Positions 18,188-26,760 of a stretch of DNA of 64,000 nt are shown here, in pieces (positions within the stretch are counted from its first letter, which is position 1; every line of letters begins with the position of its first letter). A model generated the notes under the pieces. It ran no database searches. It was given only the letters and a program-made list of their open reading frames with translations, and was not told the DNA's origin. Both the position numbers and the translations under genes were made by a program. Origin of the DNA: Radicibacter daui. Lineage in GTDB: Bacteria; Pseudomonadota; Alphaproteobacteria; Radicibacterales; Radicibacteraceae. The DNA lies in NCBI GenBank assembly GCA_030657355.1, contig CP131056.1:3926501-3990500 (forward strand), given 5' to 3'.

Positions 18188-18278
18188 ACGCTGCTTTCAG
18201 TTTCGCGACCGCCTTTGCAGGCGGAGAAGCGGCCCGGGGAGCGGGGCTGCCATGAGAACATGAGGGGATGACCGAGCA

Positions 18279-20303
18279 ATGAAACTGAACCGAATTCTGC
18301 TGCTGACCAGCGCTTCCGCGGCCCTGATGGCCGGCCAGGCTCTGGCCGCCGGCGACAAGGTCACCGTTGCCGATGGCCGCTTTGATACCGCCGGCAGCAT
18401 GATCGCCTATACCGAGTTCGAGCTTTCCGGCGAGCCGATGGCCGAGAGCCTTGGCCTCGACCTCGATGTGCTTGATCCGAACACGCTGAACCAGCCTTCC
18501 GCCTTCGACTATTCGGCCGGCATCGAAAGCTACGAATATTCCGAAGAAGCGATGTATGCGGTCAACTACCAGTCGAAGATGGGCCCGCATCTGGCCAACG
18601 GCCTGCTGAACGCCAAGCGCGGCGGCACGCCGGAAGCCCTCGGCAACCGTTTCATCGAACTGACCAAGGCTGTCGGCTTCTCTGCCGATGAACTGCCGCT
18701 CAACCTCTATCCGATCACCCTGCCCTACGCGGCCGGCGTGCCGGAATATGCCGGCCCGGTCGACACCGCTCCGGTCAACGGCGATGACGTGACCGTCACC
18801 ACCGCCGCCGGTACCGCCAAGGACCTGAAGACTGTCGTGCCGGCCTACTTCCGCGATTATGGCAGCCTTGCCTGGCGCGAGGATGGCATGGACAAGGCCT
18901 TCACCCCCGCCGCTACCGGCGCGGAGATGCTGAAGGATGTGATGTGGTCGCAGGATTTCCTCGGCGGCATGCATGTCATCGACACCGATGAGGAAGTCGA
19001 GGCCGACAGCGCCACCATGGACCAGGATGGCAAGCATGCCCTGGGCGTTTCCGCTGCCGACGGCGTCAATGGCGTTGTCCTCACCGAGATCACCTGGGAC
19101 AAGCTGCTGACCCTGCGCGACGAGCTGGCCTATGACGGCAAGAAGCTCGGCGCCGCTCTCGGCCCGGACTACGACCCCACGAAGGGCCCCGTCTGGTTCC
19201 CGGCCCGCATCGACGTGACCGAGGCGGAGAAGAACGGCCTGAAGGCCATCGGCTCGCTGAAGGTGGCGGACGGTGCCTCCACCCTGCGCAACACCTGGGC
19301 CCTCCTGTGGCCGCTGAGCGAGGCTTATGCCTATACCGATCAGCGCTCCGCCAATCCGAATGCCAACCCGGCCTTCCGCGCCGTGTTTGACGGCGCCCCG
19401 TTTGCTGCCGCCCCGGAAACCAACACCAACGACACTCCGGCAGACGACGTGAAGGCGGACGACCCGTTCTCCCTCGTCTCCACGCTGGTCGGCGCCGAGT
19501 TCAAGAACCTCGACGCACTGCATTTCAATGCCAAGGCCGGCACTTTTGTTGATGGCTGGAAGGACGGCAAGCAGTCGGACAGCGTCACCACCTATGACGC
19601 CGCCTACACGCTGGTCGCCCTGCAGATCTTCGAGCGGGCGCAGGATGCCCTGCCGGTCGGTTACGCCTCGGGCGACTCCGCCGACGGCATCACCACCGAA
19701 GCCGGCACCCGCGCGCTTGACCTGATCAAGGCCGAAGCCGACTTCATCCTCGCCAAGGCAATCGGCAAGGACGGTCTTGCGGCTGACAGCGTGAGCGTGG
19801 GTGGCAAGGCTTCGGCCGGCCAGTCGCTCGCCACGCAGTTCGCGGTGATCCGCGGCCTCGGCGCTGCCTTCAAGGCCACCAGCGATGACCGCTATCGTGA
19901 GGCGGCGCGCAAGCTCTACCTCGCCGTTGAAGGCAAGATGGTCGACAAGAACGGCATCTTCGTCGAGGTGAAGGGCAACACCACCTACACGCCCTGGACC
20001 AACGCTGCCGTTAGCGGCGGCCTGCGCGAACTCATGCTCACCTTCGTGAACAGCGAAGGCGAGAAGGAGCCGGCGCTGGACCTCGCCAACCTGACCAAGC
20101 GCTACGAAACCTGGTTCCACACCGTCATCAATGGCGGCGCGCAGCGGGCCGAGTGGCTGGGTGACAGCGGCGAGAATGTCGTCGATGGCGACACCACCGG
20201 CGACACCGACGAGGATGGCGTCAAGCAGGTAACCGCTGCCGGCGGGGCCCATGGCGTGGCCCAGGTAATGGCTGCGGCCGTCAGTGTGACTGCGGCACGG
20301 TAA
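18279..20303 (+). CDS. Secreted/periplasmic acidic protein of unknown family (iron-locus first gene)
   Basis: A 674-residue protein with a clear signal peptide (ILLLTSASAALMAGQALA, cleavage after residue 23). I do not recognise the family. The mature protein is rich in Asp, Ala and Gly. It has a mid-region linker with Asn/Asp/Pro (about 380-395), a helical region with repeated-hairpin character (about 420-610), and near residues 635-650 an Asp-rich stretch containing DTDEDG, which looks like a calcium-binding DxDxDG loop. Its position ahead of the cytochrome and FTR1 genes suggests a periplasmic metal-handling or scaffold role; this is inference. A hairpin follows, so it may be expressed more strongly than the genes behind it. 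The opposite strand is also open over its whole length, a codon-bias shadow. Confidence 0.8.
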   Translation: MKLNRILLLTSASAALMAGQALAAGDKVTVADGRFDTAGSMIAYTEFELSGEPMAESLGLDLDVLDPNTLNQPSAFDYSAGIESYEYSEEAMYAVNYQSKMGPHLANGLLNAKRGGTPEALGNRFIELTKAVGFSADELPLNLYPITLPYAAGVPEYAGPVDTAPVNGDDVTVTTAAGTAKDLKTVVPAYFRDYGSLAWREDGMDKAFTPAATGAEMLKDVMWSQDFLGGMHVIDTDEEVEADSATMDQDGKHALGVSAADGVNGVVLTEITWDKLLTLRDELAYDGKKLGAALGPDYDPTKGPVWFPARIDVTEAEKNGLKAIGSLKVADGASTLRNTWALLWPLSEAYAYTDQRSANPNANPAFRAVFDGAPFAAAPETNTNDTPADDVKADDPFSLVSTLVGAEFKNLDALHFNAKAGTFVDGWKDGKQSDSVTTYDAAYTLVALQIFERAQDALPVGYASGDSADGITTEAGTRALDLIKAEADFILAKAIGKDGLAADSVSVGGKASAGQSLATQFAVIRGLGAAFKATSDDRYREAARKLYLAVEGKMVDKNGIFVEVKGNTTYTPWTNAAVSGGLRELMLTFVNSEGEKEPALDLANLTKRYETWFHTVINGGAQRAEWLGDSGENVVDGDTTGDTDEDGVKQVTAAGGAHGVAQVMAAAVSVTAAR

Positions 20304-20310
20304 CGCGGCA

Positions 20311-20360
20311 GGGCTCCGCAGGGCGCTTCATGCGCTCCGTGCGGAGCTCCTAGCCCTTTT
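20311..20360 (+). terminator. Hairpin with T-run after the secreted-protein gene
   Basis: GCTCCGCA (20313-20320) pairs with TGCGGAGC (20340-20347), with a further GCGC/GCGC pairing inside, and TTTT follows at 20357-20360. It could be a partial terminator that lowers expression of the cytochrome and FTR1 genes relative to the first gene. A second GC-rich stem (20377-20407) lies just behind it without a T-run. Confidence 0.5.
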
Positions 20361-20487
20361 GTCAGCTTGCGATTCCGGGCCGGTTCCCTAAAAAGGGGCA
20401 CCGGCCCGATTGCGTTTGAGAAGCAGCCTCAAAACCGCTCCCAAGGAATTTCGGGCCACCGCTCCAGTCTGGATAACCGCCTTTCCC

Positions 20488-23400
20488 ATGTCCGCCCCCT
20501 CCACCACAGGCCAGTACGAGCAGATGCTGAAGCGTCTGAGCCTCTGGCGCTGGCTGGGCTTTCAGTCGAAGCCGGTGGAGCTGGTGCTGTATTTTCTGGC
20601 GGTCAGCGGCCTCATGATGTGGAGCGGTTTTGGCATTGAGTGGCCGATCTTCCGCTCCGCGCTCTTCGTCCATGCGCTGGTCGCGATTCTCTTCTTTCCG
20701 CTTTTCGTGGTGCCCTTCTGGCTCTCGCATCGCGAGCTGCTGGCCAAGAAGCGCAAACCCTTGCAGACGATCACCGGCCGTGTGCTCGAGTTCGTCATTG
20801 CCGCCATCTTCCTGACCGGCCTGTGGCTGGTCTTCTTCGGCAATCCGGGCAATGCGGCGGGCGGCGTTGCCCACTGGGTTCACCTGCTGCTGGCCGTGCC
20901 CTTTACCGCACTGCTGGTGGTGCATGCCTGGCGCTTCAGCGCGCTGCGGCGGGCCTTCTGGCTGGTGCTGCTGGCACTCGCCGTCATCCTGCTGGTCTCG
21001 CCCGCCTTCGCGGCCGCGGACGAGCAGGTGCCGGTGGCGGTGCGCAGCACGTCGCTTGCCGCCACCGCCGATGGGAAGCGCCTCTTCAGCGCCAATTTCG
21101 AAGCCGGCAGCCTGTCGGTAATCGAGCGGGAAAGCGGCAAGCTGCTGATGGAAAAAGCGCTCGGCCGCGATATCGAGCGCGTGGCGCTGGCTGAGGCGGA
21201 TGGGCTGGTCGCGGCGACAGACTCGCTCGGCGGCAAACTGCATATCCTGAAGCTGAATGACCTTTCCGGCGTTGCGGATGTCGAGACCGGTGGACGCCCG
21301 TGGGGCGTGGTGTTTGATGCCCGCAACCACCTGTTCTGGGTCACGCTGTTTGAAGGCGCACGCCTTCTCGGCATCGATGAGAGCGGCAAGATCGCCGTTG
21401 ACATGGCCGTTACCGAAACGCCGCGCGGCCTTGCGCTGCTGGCCGACGGGCGGCTGCTCATCACCCACGCCATGGTCGGCAAGGTGTCGATCTACGATAC
21501 CAAAAGCCTGCCACTGAAACTCCTCACCACCATCACGCTGGAAGAGGAGGAAGACCCGGACCAGACCGTTTCCCAGGGCAAACCGCGCCAGCTCGACAAC
21601 ATCGCCATCAGCCCCGATGGCACCGAAGCCTGGCTGCCGCACCTCCTGTGGAATTTCGATCACCCGTTCCAGTTCCAGTCGACGGTCTTTCCCGCCGTCT
21701 CCTTGCTGTCGCTGAAACCAGGCGACGAGCACGAGGTCGCCTCCCGCCGCAAGCAGCTTTTCCAGCAGATCAACATCCTGGAAGACGGGGTGCGCACCCG
21801 CATCGTCTCCAACCCCTATGACGCGCGCTTTTCCGCCGATGGCCACAAGGTCTTCGTGACCCTGGCGGGCAGCGAGGATCTGGTGGTCTTCGACCGCTCG
21901 CGCTCCAAACCCATCGCGAAGGAGGAGCGGCGCGACCGCCGCAACGGCAAGGAAGAGCTGGGCGCCAAGGCGGTGCAGATCTACCGCCACCTGCCCGGCG
22001 ATAATCCGCGCGGCCTGCAGGTGCTGGGCGACGACATCTATGTCCAGAACGCCATGAGCCTGGATATGAGCCATCTGACCACCGGCGGCCGCGGCAGCTT
22101 TGCCAAGGTGTCGCCGGTGAAGGATGACTTTGCCCGGCTGACGGAAAAGGACGCTCTTTCCGGCGATGAACGTCAGGGCCTGCGCCTCTTCAACAGCGCC
22201 AACACCGACGATTTCCCCGACCGGCCGATGGCGGGCGATTTCTGGATGAGCTGCGGCAGCTGCCATACCGATGGCTTCAACTTCACCAACGGCTACCTCT
22301 TCCGCGATACACCGACCGACAAGTTCGGCAATGCCGTCATCGGCCATGACCCAATGAAGAGCATGGTGGGCGGCGACTTCATCGCCGACTATTTGCGCAT
22401 GGTGCGCGATACCCAGGGCGGCATGGGCGGCGACACTCGCTTCGGCACCCCCGTCACCGATCCCGACAAGCCGGACGATGCCGCGCGCCAGATGATGGAA
22501 AAGCTCCATCTCTATGTCACCGCGCAGCAGAACCTGCCCTACCTCTCCACCTGGCTGCGCCTCGATGGCGAGGACAAGTATGTCCACAAGGGCGACTGGG
22601 TGAGTTCAGGCGCCTGCGCGTCCTGCCACACCGATATCTTCAAACAGTGGGCGGACAGCAATCACCGGCTGATGGGGGCTTCCAACCCCTATTACATGGT
22701 GGCCGAAAATCTGGCCGCCAAGCTGGAAGGCGAAGGTTTCCGCCAGTGGTGCATGGGCTGCCACATGCCCGATTCCGTCATGTCCGGCATTAAATCCTCC
22801 GCCGGCCCCAATGACATGTTCGAAAAAGGTGGCAAGAAGCTGCTGGCCGATATCGGCCACCCGCAGGTGGAAGAAGGTACCGGCTGCCTTTCCTGCCACC
22901 GCATCACCAGGCTGGAGGATGCCGGCATCGCCGGCGGCGCCAATGCCAGCTACACGGTGAACCTCAAGGACCGGCCGAAATACCTCTTCGAGCATGATGC
23001 CAATCCGGTGCTGCGCTGGCTCGGCAACCGCCAGATCGAGGCGGCGCCGGACACGCACGCCAAGTCCTACCAGCAGGGTTTTTATTCAAGCTCCGCCTTC
23101 TGCGGCTCCTGCCATGGCGAGTTTGCGCCCGGCACCGGCTCGCTGGTGGTGGAAACCTATAATGAATGGCAACAATCGCCCTTCAACACGCCGGACAACC
23201 CTGCCACCAACCGCACCTGCCAGGACTGCCACATGCATGCCGATGCGGCACAGATCGGCACCGACATTCCCGGCCAGTCCACCGATGGCGGCCCGGTGAA
23301 GGCCAATGTCTTCACCCACCAGTTCACCGGCGCGAACTACCACCTCGTGGGCCTGCGCAACCCGGACCTCAAGGCTCAGAGCCTTGCCCTGCTGCGCACC

Positions 23401-23880
23401 GCGGCCAAACTCAGCCTGTCGCGCACGGCGGACAGTTTCACCGTGCGGGTGGACAATGTCGGTGCCGGACACCGGCTGCCGACCGGCGTTGCCGATTTCC
23501 GCCAGATGTGGCTTGAAGTGAGCGTGACCGACGCCACCGGCCGCGAGGTGCTCTCCAGCGGCAAGCTGGCGGCCGACGGCACCGTGCCGGTGGATGCCCG
23601 CCTGTTCCACAAGGTTTTTGGCCGTCATGACGGCACGCAGCTTGGTTTTGATTTCTGGCGCTACGAAAAGATGCTGGAAGATACCCGCATCCCGCCGGGC
23701 GGCCACCGTGACGAACGTTATACCCTTCCCGCCGATACGGTCTTTCCCGTGCAGGCGAAGGTGCGGCTCATGTTCCGCATCTATCCGCAGCACATGACCG
23801 ATGTCGTCCGTCAAACCTATCCCGACCTGCCGAACCCCGAAGCTGTCGAAATGGCCTCGGCTACGGCCACTCTGGAGTAA
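20488..23880 (+). CDS. Membrane hexahaem cytochrome: b-type-like TM domain + beta-propeller + six CXXCH
   Basis: A 1130-residue protein from the ATG at 20488; the frame is open to 20410 but only with a TTG start. Residues 30-150 hold four TM helices with histidines at 62, 81, 129, 132 and 146 (132 and 146 are 14 apart), suggesting b-haem ligands. A fifth hydrophobic segment (about 154-175, ending SPAFAA) leads out of the membrane. Residues about 185-540 show propeller-like repeats (RPWGVVFDARNHLFWVTL, PRGLALLADGRLLIT, IAISPDGTEAWLP, DARFSADGHKVFVTL). Six haem c motifs begin at 589, 710, 755, 800, 872 and 911. The C-terminal part has VDNVGAGHRLPTG, seen in multihaem cytochromes. It should carry electrons between the quinone pool and periplasmic substrates. 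FTR1 is the next gene, 11 bases away. Confidence 0.85.
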   Translation: MSAPSTTGQYEQMLKRLSLWRWLGFQSKPVELVLYFLAVSGLMMWSGFGIEWPIFRSALFVHALVAILFFPLFVVPFWLSHRELLAKKRKPLQTITGRVLEFVIAAIFLTGLWLVFFGNPGNAAGGVAHWVHLLLAVPFTALLVVHAWRFSALRRAFWLVLLALAVILLVSPAFAAADEQVPVAVRSTSLAATADGKRLFSANFEAGSLSVIERESGKLLMEKALGRDIERVALAEADGLVAATDSLGGKLHILKLNDLSGVADVETGGRPWGVVFDARNHLFWVTLFEGARLLGIDESGKIAVDMAVTETPRGLALLADGRLLITHAMVGKVSIYDTKSLPLKLLTTITLEEEEDPDQTVSQGKPRQLDNIAISPDGTEAWLPHLLWNFDHPFQFQSTVFPAVSLLSLKPGDEHEVASRRKQLFQQINILEDGVRTRIVSNPYDARFSADGHKVFVTLAGSEDLVVFDRSRSKPIAKEERRDRRNGKEELGAKAVQIYRHLPGDNPRGLQVLGDDIYVQNAMSLDMSHLTTGGRGSFAKVSPVKDDFARLTEKDALSGDERQGLRLFNSANTDDFPDRPMAGDFWMSCGSCHTDGFNFTNGYLFRDTPTDKFGNAVIGHDPMKSMVGGDFIADYLRMVRDTQGGMGGDTRFGTPVTDPDKPDDAARQMMEKLHLYVTAQQNLPYLSTWLRLDGEDKYVHKGDWVSSGACASCHTDIFKQWADSNHRLMGASNPYYMVAENLAAKLEGEGFRQWCMGCHMPDSVMSGIKSSAGPNDMFEKGGKKLLADIGHPQVEEGTGCLSCHRITRLEDAGIAGGANASYTVNLKDRPKYLFEHDANPVLRWLGNRQIEAAPDTHAKSYQQGFYSSSAFCGSCHGEFAPGTGSLVVETYNEWQQSPFNTPDNPATNRTCQDCHMHADAAQIGTDIPGQSTDGGPVKANVFTHQFTGANYHLVGLRNPDLKAQSLALLRTAAKLSLSRTADSFTVRVDNVGAGHRLPTGVADFRQMWLEVSVTDATGREVLSSGKLAADGTVPVDARLFHKVFGRHDGTQLGFDFWRYEKMLEDTRIPPGGHRDERYTLPADTVFPVQAKVRLMFRIYPQHMTDVVRQTYPDLPNPEAVEMASATATLE

Positions 23881-23891
23881 GAGCGCATATC

Positions 23892-24710
23892 ATGCTGGCG
23901 AGTTTTCTCATCACGCTGCGCGAGGGCCTCGAGGCCTTTTTGCTGGTTGGCATCATCCTGGCCTATCTGCGCAAGCTGGGGGCGGAGCGATATTCCGACT
24001 GGATCTATGCCGGCGTCGGTGCGGGCCTCGTTGCCTCCGTGGGCGCGGCGTTCGTCTTCCAGTTCGTGGTCAGCCAGTTTCACAGCGAGTATTACCGTAC
24101 GCTGCTGATGATCGTGATCCTGCTGTTTGCTGCCCTCGTCCTCAGCTACATGGCGGTATGGATGGGCAAGCAGGCCAAGGCGCATACCGAGGAAGTGAAG
24201 CGCCAGCTTGAAGGCTATGTCAGCGCCGGCAATGTGATGGGCATGGTTATGCTCGCCTTCATCGCCGTGCTGCGCGAAGGCATCGAGACGGTGCTGTTCT
24301 TCTCCGCCCTCATGTATTCCGGCCAGGGCGTTACGCTCCAGCAAGGTGTCATTGGCGCTCTCGCCGGGCTTTTTGCCGCCGTCCTGCTGGTATGGGTGCT
24401 GATGCGCGGCACCCGCCGCCTGCCGCTGCAGCCCTTCTTCCGCTACTCCGCCCTGCTCATCATTATTATCGCCGCCGGCCTGCTGGGCTCCAGCGTCAAC
24501 ATGATGCAGTCGGCGGAGCTCATCACCGTCGGCACCCAGCCGCTGTTCGATATCTCCCATATCCTCAGCGACCAGGGATTCATCGGCACGTTCCTGCGCG
24601 CCCTCTTCGGCTACAACAGCTCGCCTACGCCGGTGCAGTTCAGCGCCTGGGCCGTCTATCTCATCATCGCCATCACCATGTGGCGGCGGACCTATGCGCG
24701 ACCTGCGTGA
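23892..24710 (+). CDS. FTR1 family iron permease
   Basis: A 272-residue membrane protein with about seven TM helices and both defining REXXE motifs: REGLE at residues 10-14 and REGIE at 128-132. FTR1-type permeases import iron after oxidation of Fe(II) by a partner (multicopper oxidase in fungi, EfeO/EfeB in bacteria). No EfeO or EfeB homologue is next to it; the partner here is likely the hexahaem cytochrome directly upstream. It lacks the long N-terminal periplasmic domain of some bacterial FTR1 proteins, which may be supplied by the separate small helical protein at 26172. Its end overlaps the FAD oxidoreductase gene by 17 bases. Confidence 0.92.
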   Translation: MLASFLITLREGLEAFLLVGIILAYLRKLGAERYSDWIYAGVGAGLVASVGAAFVFQFVVSQFHSEYYRTLLMIVILLFAALVLSYMAVWMGKQAKAHTEEVKRQLEGYVSAGNVMGMVMLAFIAVLREGIETVLFFSALMYSGQGVTLQQGVIGALAGLFAAVLLVWVLMRGTRRLPLQPFFRYSALLIIIIAAGLLGSSVNMMQSAELITVGTQPLFDISHILSDQGFIGTFLRALFGYNSSPTPVQFSAWAVYLIIAITMWRRTYARPA

Positions 24711-26145
24711 TGGCGCGCTGACGCAAGGCACCCCGCCGGGCGCCAGCGGTGGGCGCCCGCGTCATGTCGTCATCATCGGCGCCGGCCCGGCCGGCCTTAC
24801 CGCCGCGCACCGGCTTGCGCGCGAGGGGGTGCGGGTCACCATCCTTGAAAAGCGCCAGAGCCTCGGCGGGCTCGGCGGCACGACGGTCTTTGAGGGCAAA
24901 CACGGTACCTACCGCTTCGATTTCGGCGGCCATCGTTTCATCACCCGCAATGCCGGGCTCCTGCAACTGGTCGAGGAGCTGGTGGCGGACGACCTGCTGA
25001 CCGCCAGCCGGGCCAGCGTCATCCGCCTTGGCGGGCGGATTTATGACTATCCGCTCGCCATCGGCAACCTGCTGAAATCCGCCCCGCCGTCGCTGCTGCT
25101 GGGGGCGGCGCGTGATGTCTCCGCCATGCTGCTGGGCCTTGCCCGCGCCACGCCCGGCGATGATTTCGCCAGCTGGACAGAGGCGCGCTTCGGCCCCACC
25201 CTCTACCGTACCTTCTTTGAAGGCTATACCGCCAAGCTCTGGGGTGTGCCGCCCACGCAACTTTCCGCCGACTGGGCGGAGCAGCGCATCAGCCTTGTCG
25301 ATCTGCGCGACGTGCTGCGCCGGCTTTTGCCGGGCGCCGCCAACAACCCGCGCACCTATGCCCGCTCCTACCGTTATCCACGCCTCGGCTTCGGCATGAT
25401 CTTCGAGCGGCTGGCAGCGGCGGTGGAAAAGCTGGGCGGCGCCTTGCGCTGCGGAACGACCATCACCGGCTTCAGCCAAAGCGCCGGCAACATCACCGCC
25501 GTCGAGACCACAGACGGGCCGGTGGCCTGCGATGCCGTCATCTCCTCCATGCCGCTGCCGGAAATGGTGCGGATGACGGGCGGGGAAAGCAGCCTCGGAT
25601 TCCGGGGCCTGCGTTTCTTCAACATGCCGATGGCAGTGGAAAACGTCTCGCCCTGGACCTGGCAGTACCTCTCCGACCCCGACATGCTGGCAACCCGCCT
25701 GCAGGAGCCGCGCCGCCGCTCGCCGGAAATGGCGCCTGAAGGCATGAGCTCGCTGATGCTGGAGATCCCTTGCGATCCCGGCAGCGCGATGTGGGAGATG
25801 GAAGACGAAGCGCTCTTCCCCCGCGTACAGGCGGACCTCGCCCGCCTTGGCATCGACCCGGCGAAGGCGACCGGAGAATGTTTCAGCGTACGCACGCCCT
25901 ACGCCTATCCGCTGCTGACCGTGGGATATGAAAAGCAGCAGCAGGCTGCCATCCGGCACCTTGCGCGCTTTGCCAATCTCTATCAGTGCGGCCGGCAGGC
26001 AACCTTCCGCTACGTCTTTACCGACACGGCGATGGAGATGGGGCTGATGGCGGCCGAAGGGCTGCTGGAAGGCCACGACCGCCGCGCAGAAATCTACAAT
26101 CACCGCAATGAAAAGCAGGTGATCGAGGTCGAGAGCATCGCCTGA
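24694..26145 (+). CDS. FAD-dependent oxidoreductase (amine-oxidase/UDP-galactopyranose mutase-like)
   Basis: A 483-residue flavoprotein. A Rossmann FAD site (HVVIIGAGPAGLTAAHRLAREGVRVTILEK) lies at about residues 24-53, followed by FDFGGHRFIT, the pattern of amine-oxidase-superfamily proteins related to UDP-galactopyranose mutase and protoporphyrinogen oxidase, and FFEGYTAKLWGVPPTQLS. No signal peptide is seen, so it is probably cytoplasmic. It starts inside the FTR1 gene, implying coupled translation. Why such an enzyme sits in an iron locus is unclear; with the GT-C-like gene at the end it may act on a sugar or lipid carrier. The true substrate is not known. Confidence 0.78.
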   Translation: MRDLRDGALTQGTPPGASGGRPRHVVIIGAGPAGLTAAHRLAREGVRVTILEKRQSLGGLGGTTVFEGKHGTYRFDFGGHRFITRNAGLLQLVEELVADDLLTASRASVIRLGGRIYDYPLAIGNLLKSAPPSLLLGAARDVSAMLLGLARATPGDDFASWTEARFGPTLYRTFFEGYTAKLWGVPPTQLSADWAEQRISLVDLRDVLRRLLPGAANNPRTYARSYRYPRLGFGMIFERLAAAVEKLGGALRCGTTITGFSQSAGNITAVETTDGPVACDAVISSMPLPEMVRMTGGESSLGFRGLRFFNMPMAVENVSPWTWQYLSDPDMLATRLQEPRRRSPEMAPEGMSSLMLEIPCDPGSAMWEMEDEALFPRVQADLARLGIDPAKATGECFSVRTPYAYPLLTVGYEKQQQAAIRHLARFANLYQCGRQATFRYVFTDTAMEMGLMAAEGLLEGHDRRAEIYNHRNEKQVIEVESIA

Positions 26146-26171
26146 TGATGAAGCAAGAGGGGCCTGCCACC

Positions 26172-26753
26172 ATGAAGATGATCCGCTTGTTCGCCGCCGC
26201 CATCGCCCTTGCCCTGGCAGCCGCTACCGCCGCCCTGCCGCAGCCTGCCGCCGCCTATTCCTACGCCGCCGCCGGCAAGGAGCCGATGCTGGACGGGCGC
26301 GAGGCCATTCTCTCCGCTGTGCAGAAGGGTGACTGGGACAGCGTTGGCCAGAGCGTCACCGGCCTTCAGGGCGAGATCGCCTATCTCGACGAGAACGAGG
26401 CCAAGGGCATCAAGGCCGAGTTCGACAAGGCGGTAACCGACAAGAGCGCCGATCAGATGAGCGCTGCGCTCAACCGGGCCTTCGTGGCGGAGATCGAGCG
26501 CCGCCTCAACGGCGCAAAGGACAATCTCAAGGACTACCAGACCGCCAAGGTGCTGGTGGTCAAGGCCAAGCTCTTCTTCGATGCCTTCTCCGGCGATCTC
26601 GATCCGGCCAAACGCAAGACCGCCGATGCCGGGCTCAATCAGGCGCTGGAAGCCATCGGCAATCCCGGCATCTTCGGTGCCGGCTCCAAACCCGCCAATC
26701 CGGAAGCCTTCCAGGCGGCGGAAGACAGTATCCTGACCGCCCTTCGCGGCTGA
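26172..26753 (+). CDS. Small periplasmic helical protein of unknown function
   Basis: A 193-residue protein with a signal peptide (MIRLFAAAIALALAAATAALPQPAAA). The start at 26172 is preferred because GAGGGG lies 9 bases upstream; an ATG at 26145 overlaps the previous stop as TGATG and is an alternative. The mature part is mostly amphipathic helix, with KGDWDSVGQSVTGLQGEIAYLDENEAKGIK and KDNLKDYQTAKVLVVKAKLFFDAFSG. I do not recognise a named family. It resembles in general character the helical periplasmic domains that accompany FTR1 permeases, so a role in delivering iron is a reasonable guess. Confidence 0.65.
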   Translation: MKMIRLFAAAIALALAAATAALPQPAAAYSYAAAGKEPMLDGREAILSAVQKGDWDSVGQSVTGLQGEIAYLDENEAKGIKAEFDKAVTDKSADQMSAALNRAFVAEIERRLNGAKDNLKDYQTAKVLVVKAKLFFDAFSGDLDPAKRKTADAGLNQALEAIGNPGIFGAGSKPANPEAFQAAEDSILTALRG

Positions 26754-26760
26754 GGCCCCG

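Noticed and set aside
17343-20252. A 969-codon open frame on the minus strand across the GST gene and the secreted-protein gene
   Set aside because: Only the last 223 codons look like a protein (the GST). The rest is antisense to the 674-codon gene, which has a signal peptide and good codon use; long antisense frames are expected at this GC content.
20410-20487. Starting the cytochrome at the upstream TTG
   Set aside because: The extra 26 residues overlap a GC-rich stem and have no ribosome site; the ATG at 20488 precedes the first helix directly.
20362-22587. A 741-codon minus-strand frame antisense to the cytochrome gene
   Set aside because: Low-complexity His/Gly/Ala/Gln composition with no domain, opposite a gene with six haem motifs.
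24694-26145. Calling the FAD protein a true UDP-galactopyranose mutase
   Set aside because: It is about 100 residues longer than classical mutases and sits with FTR1; only the superfamily is supported.
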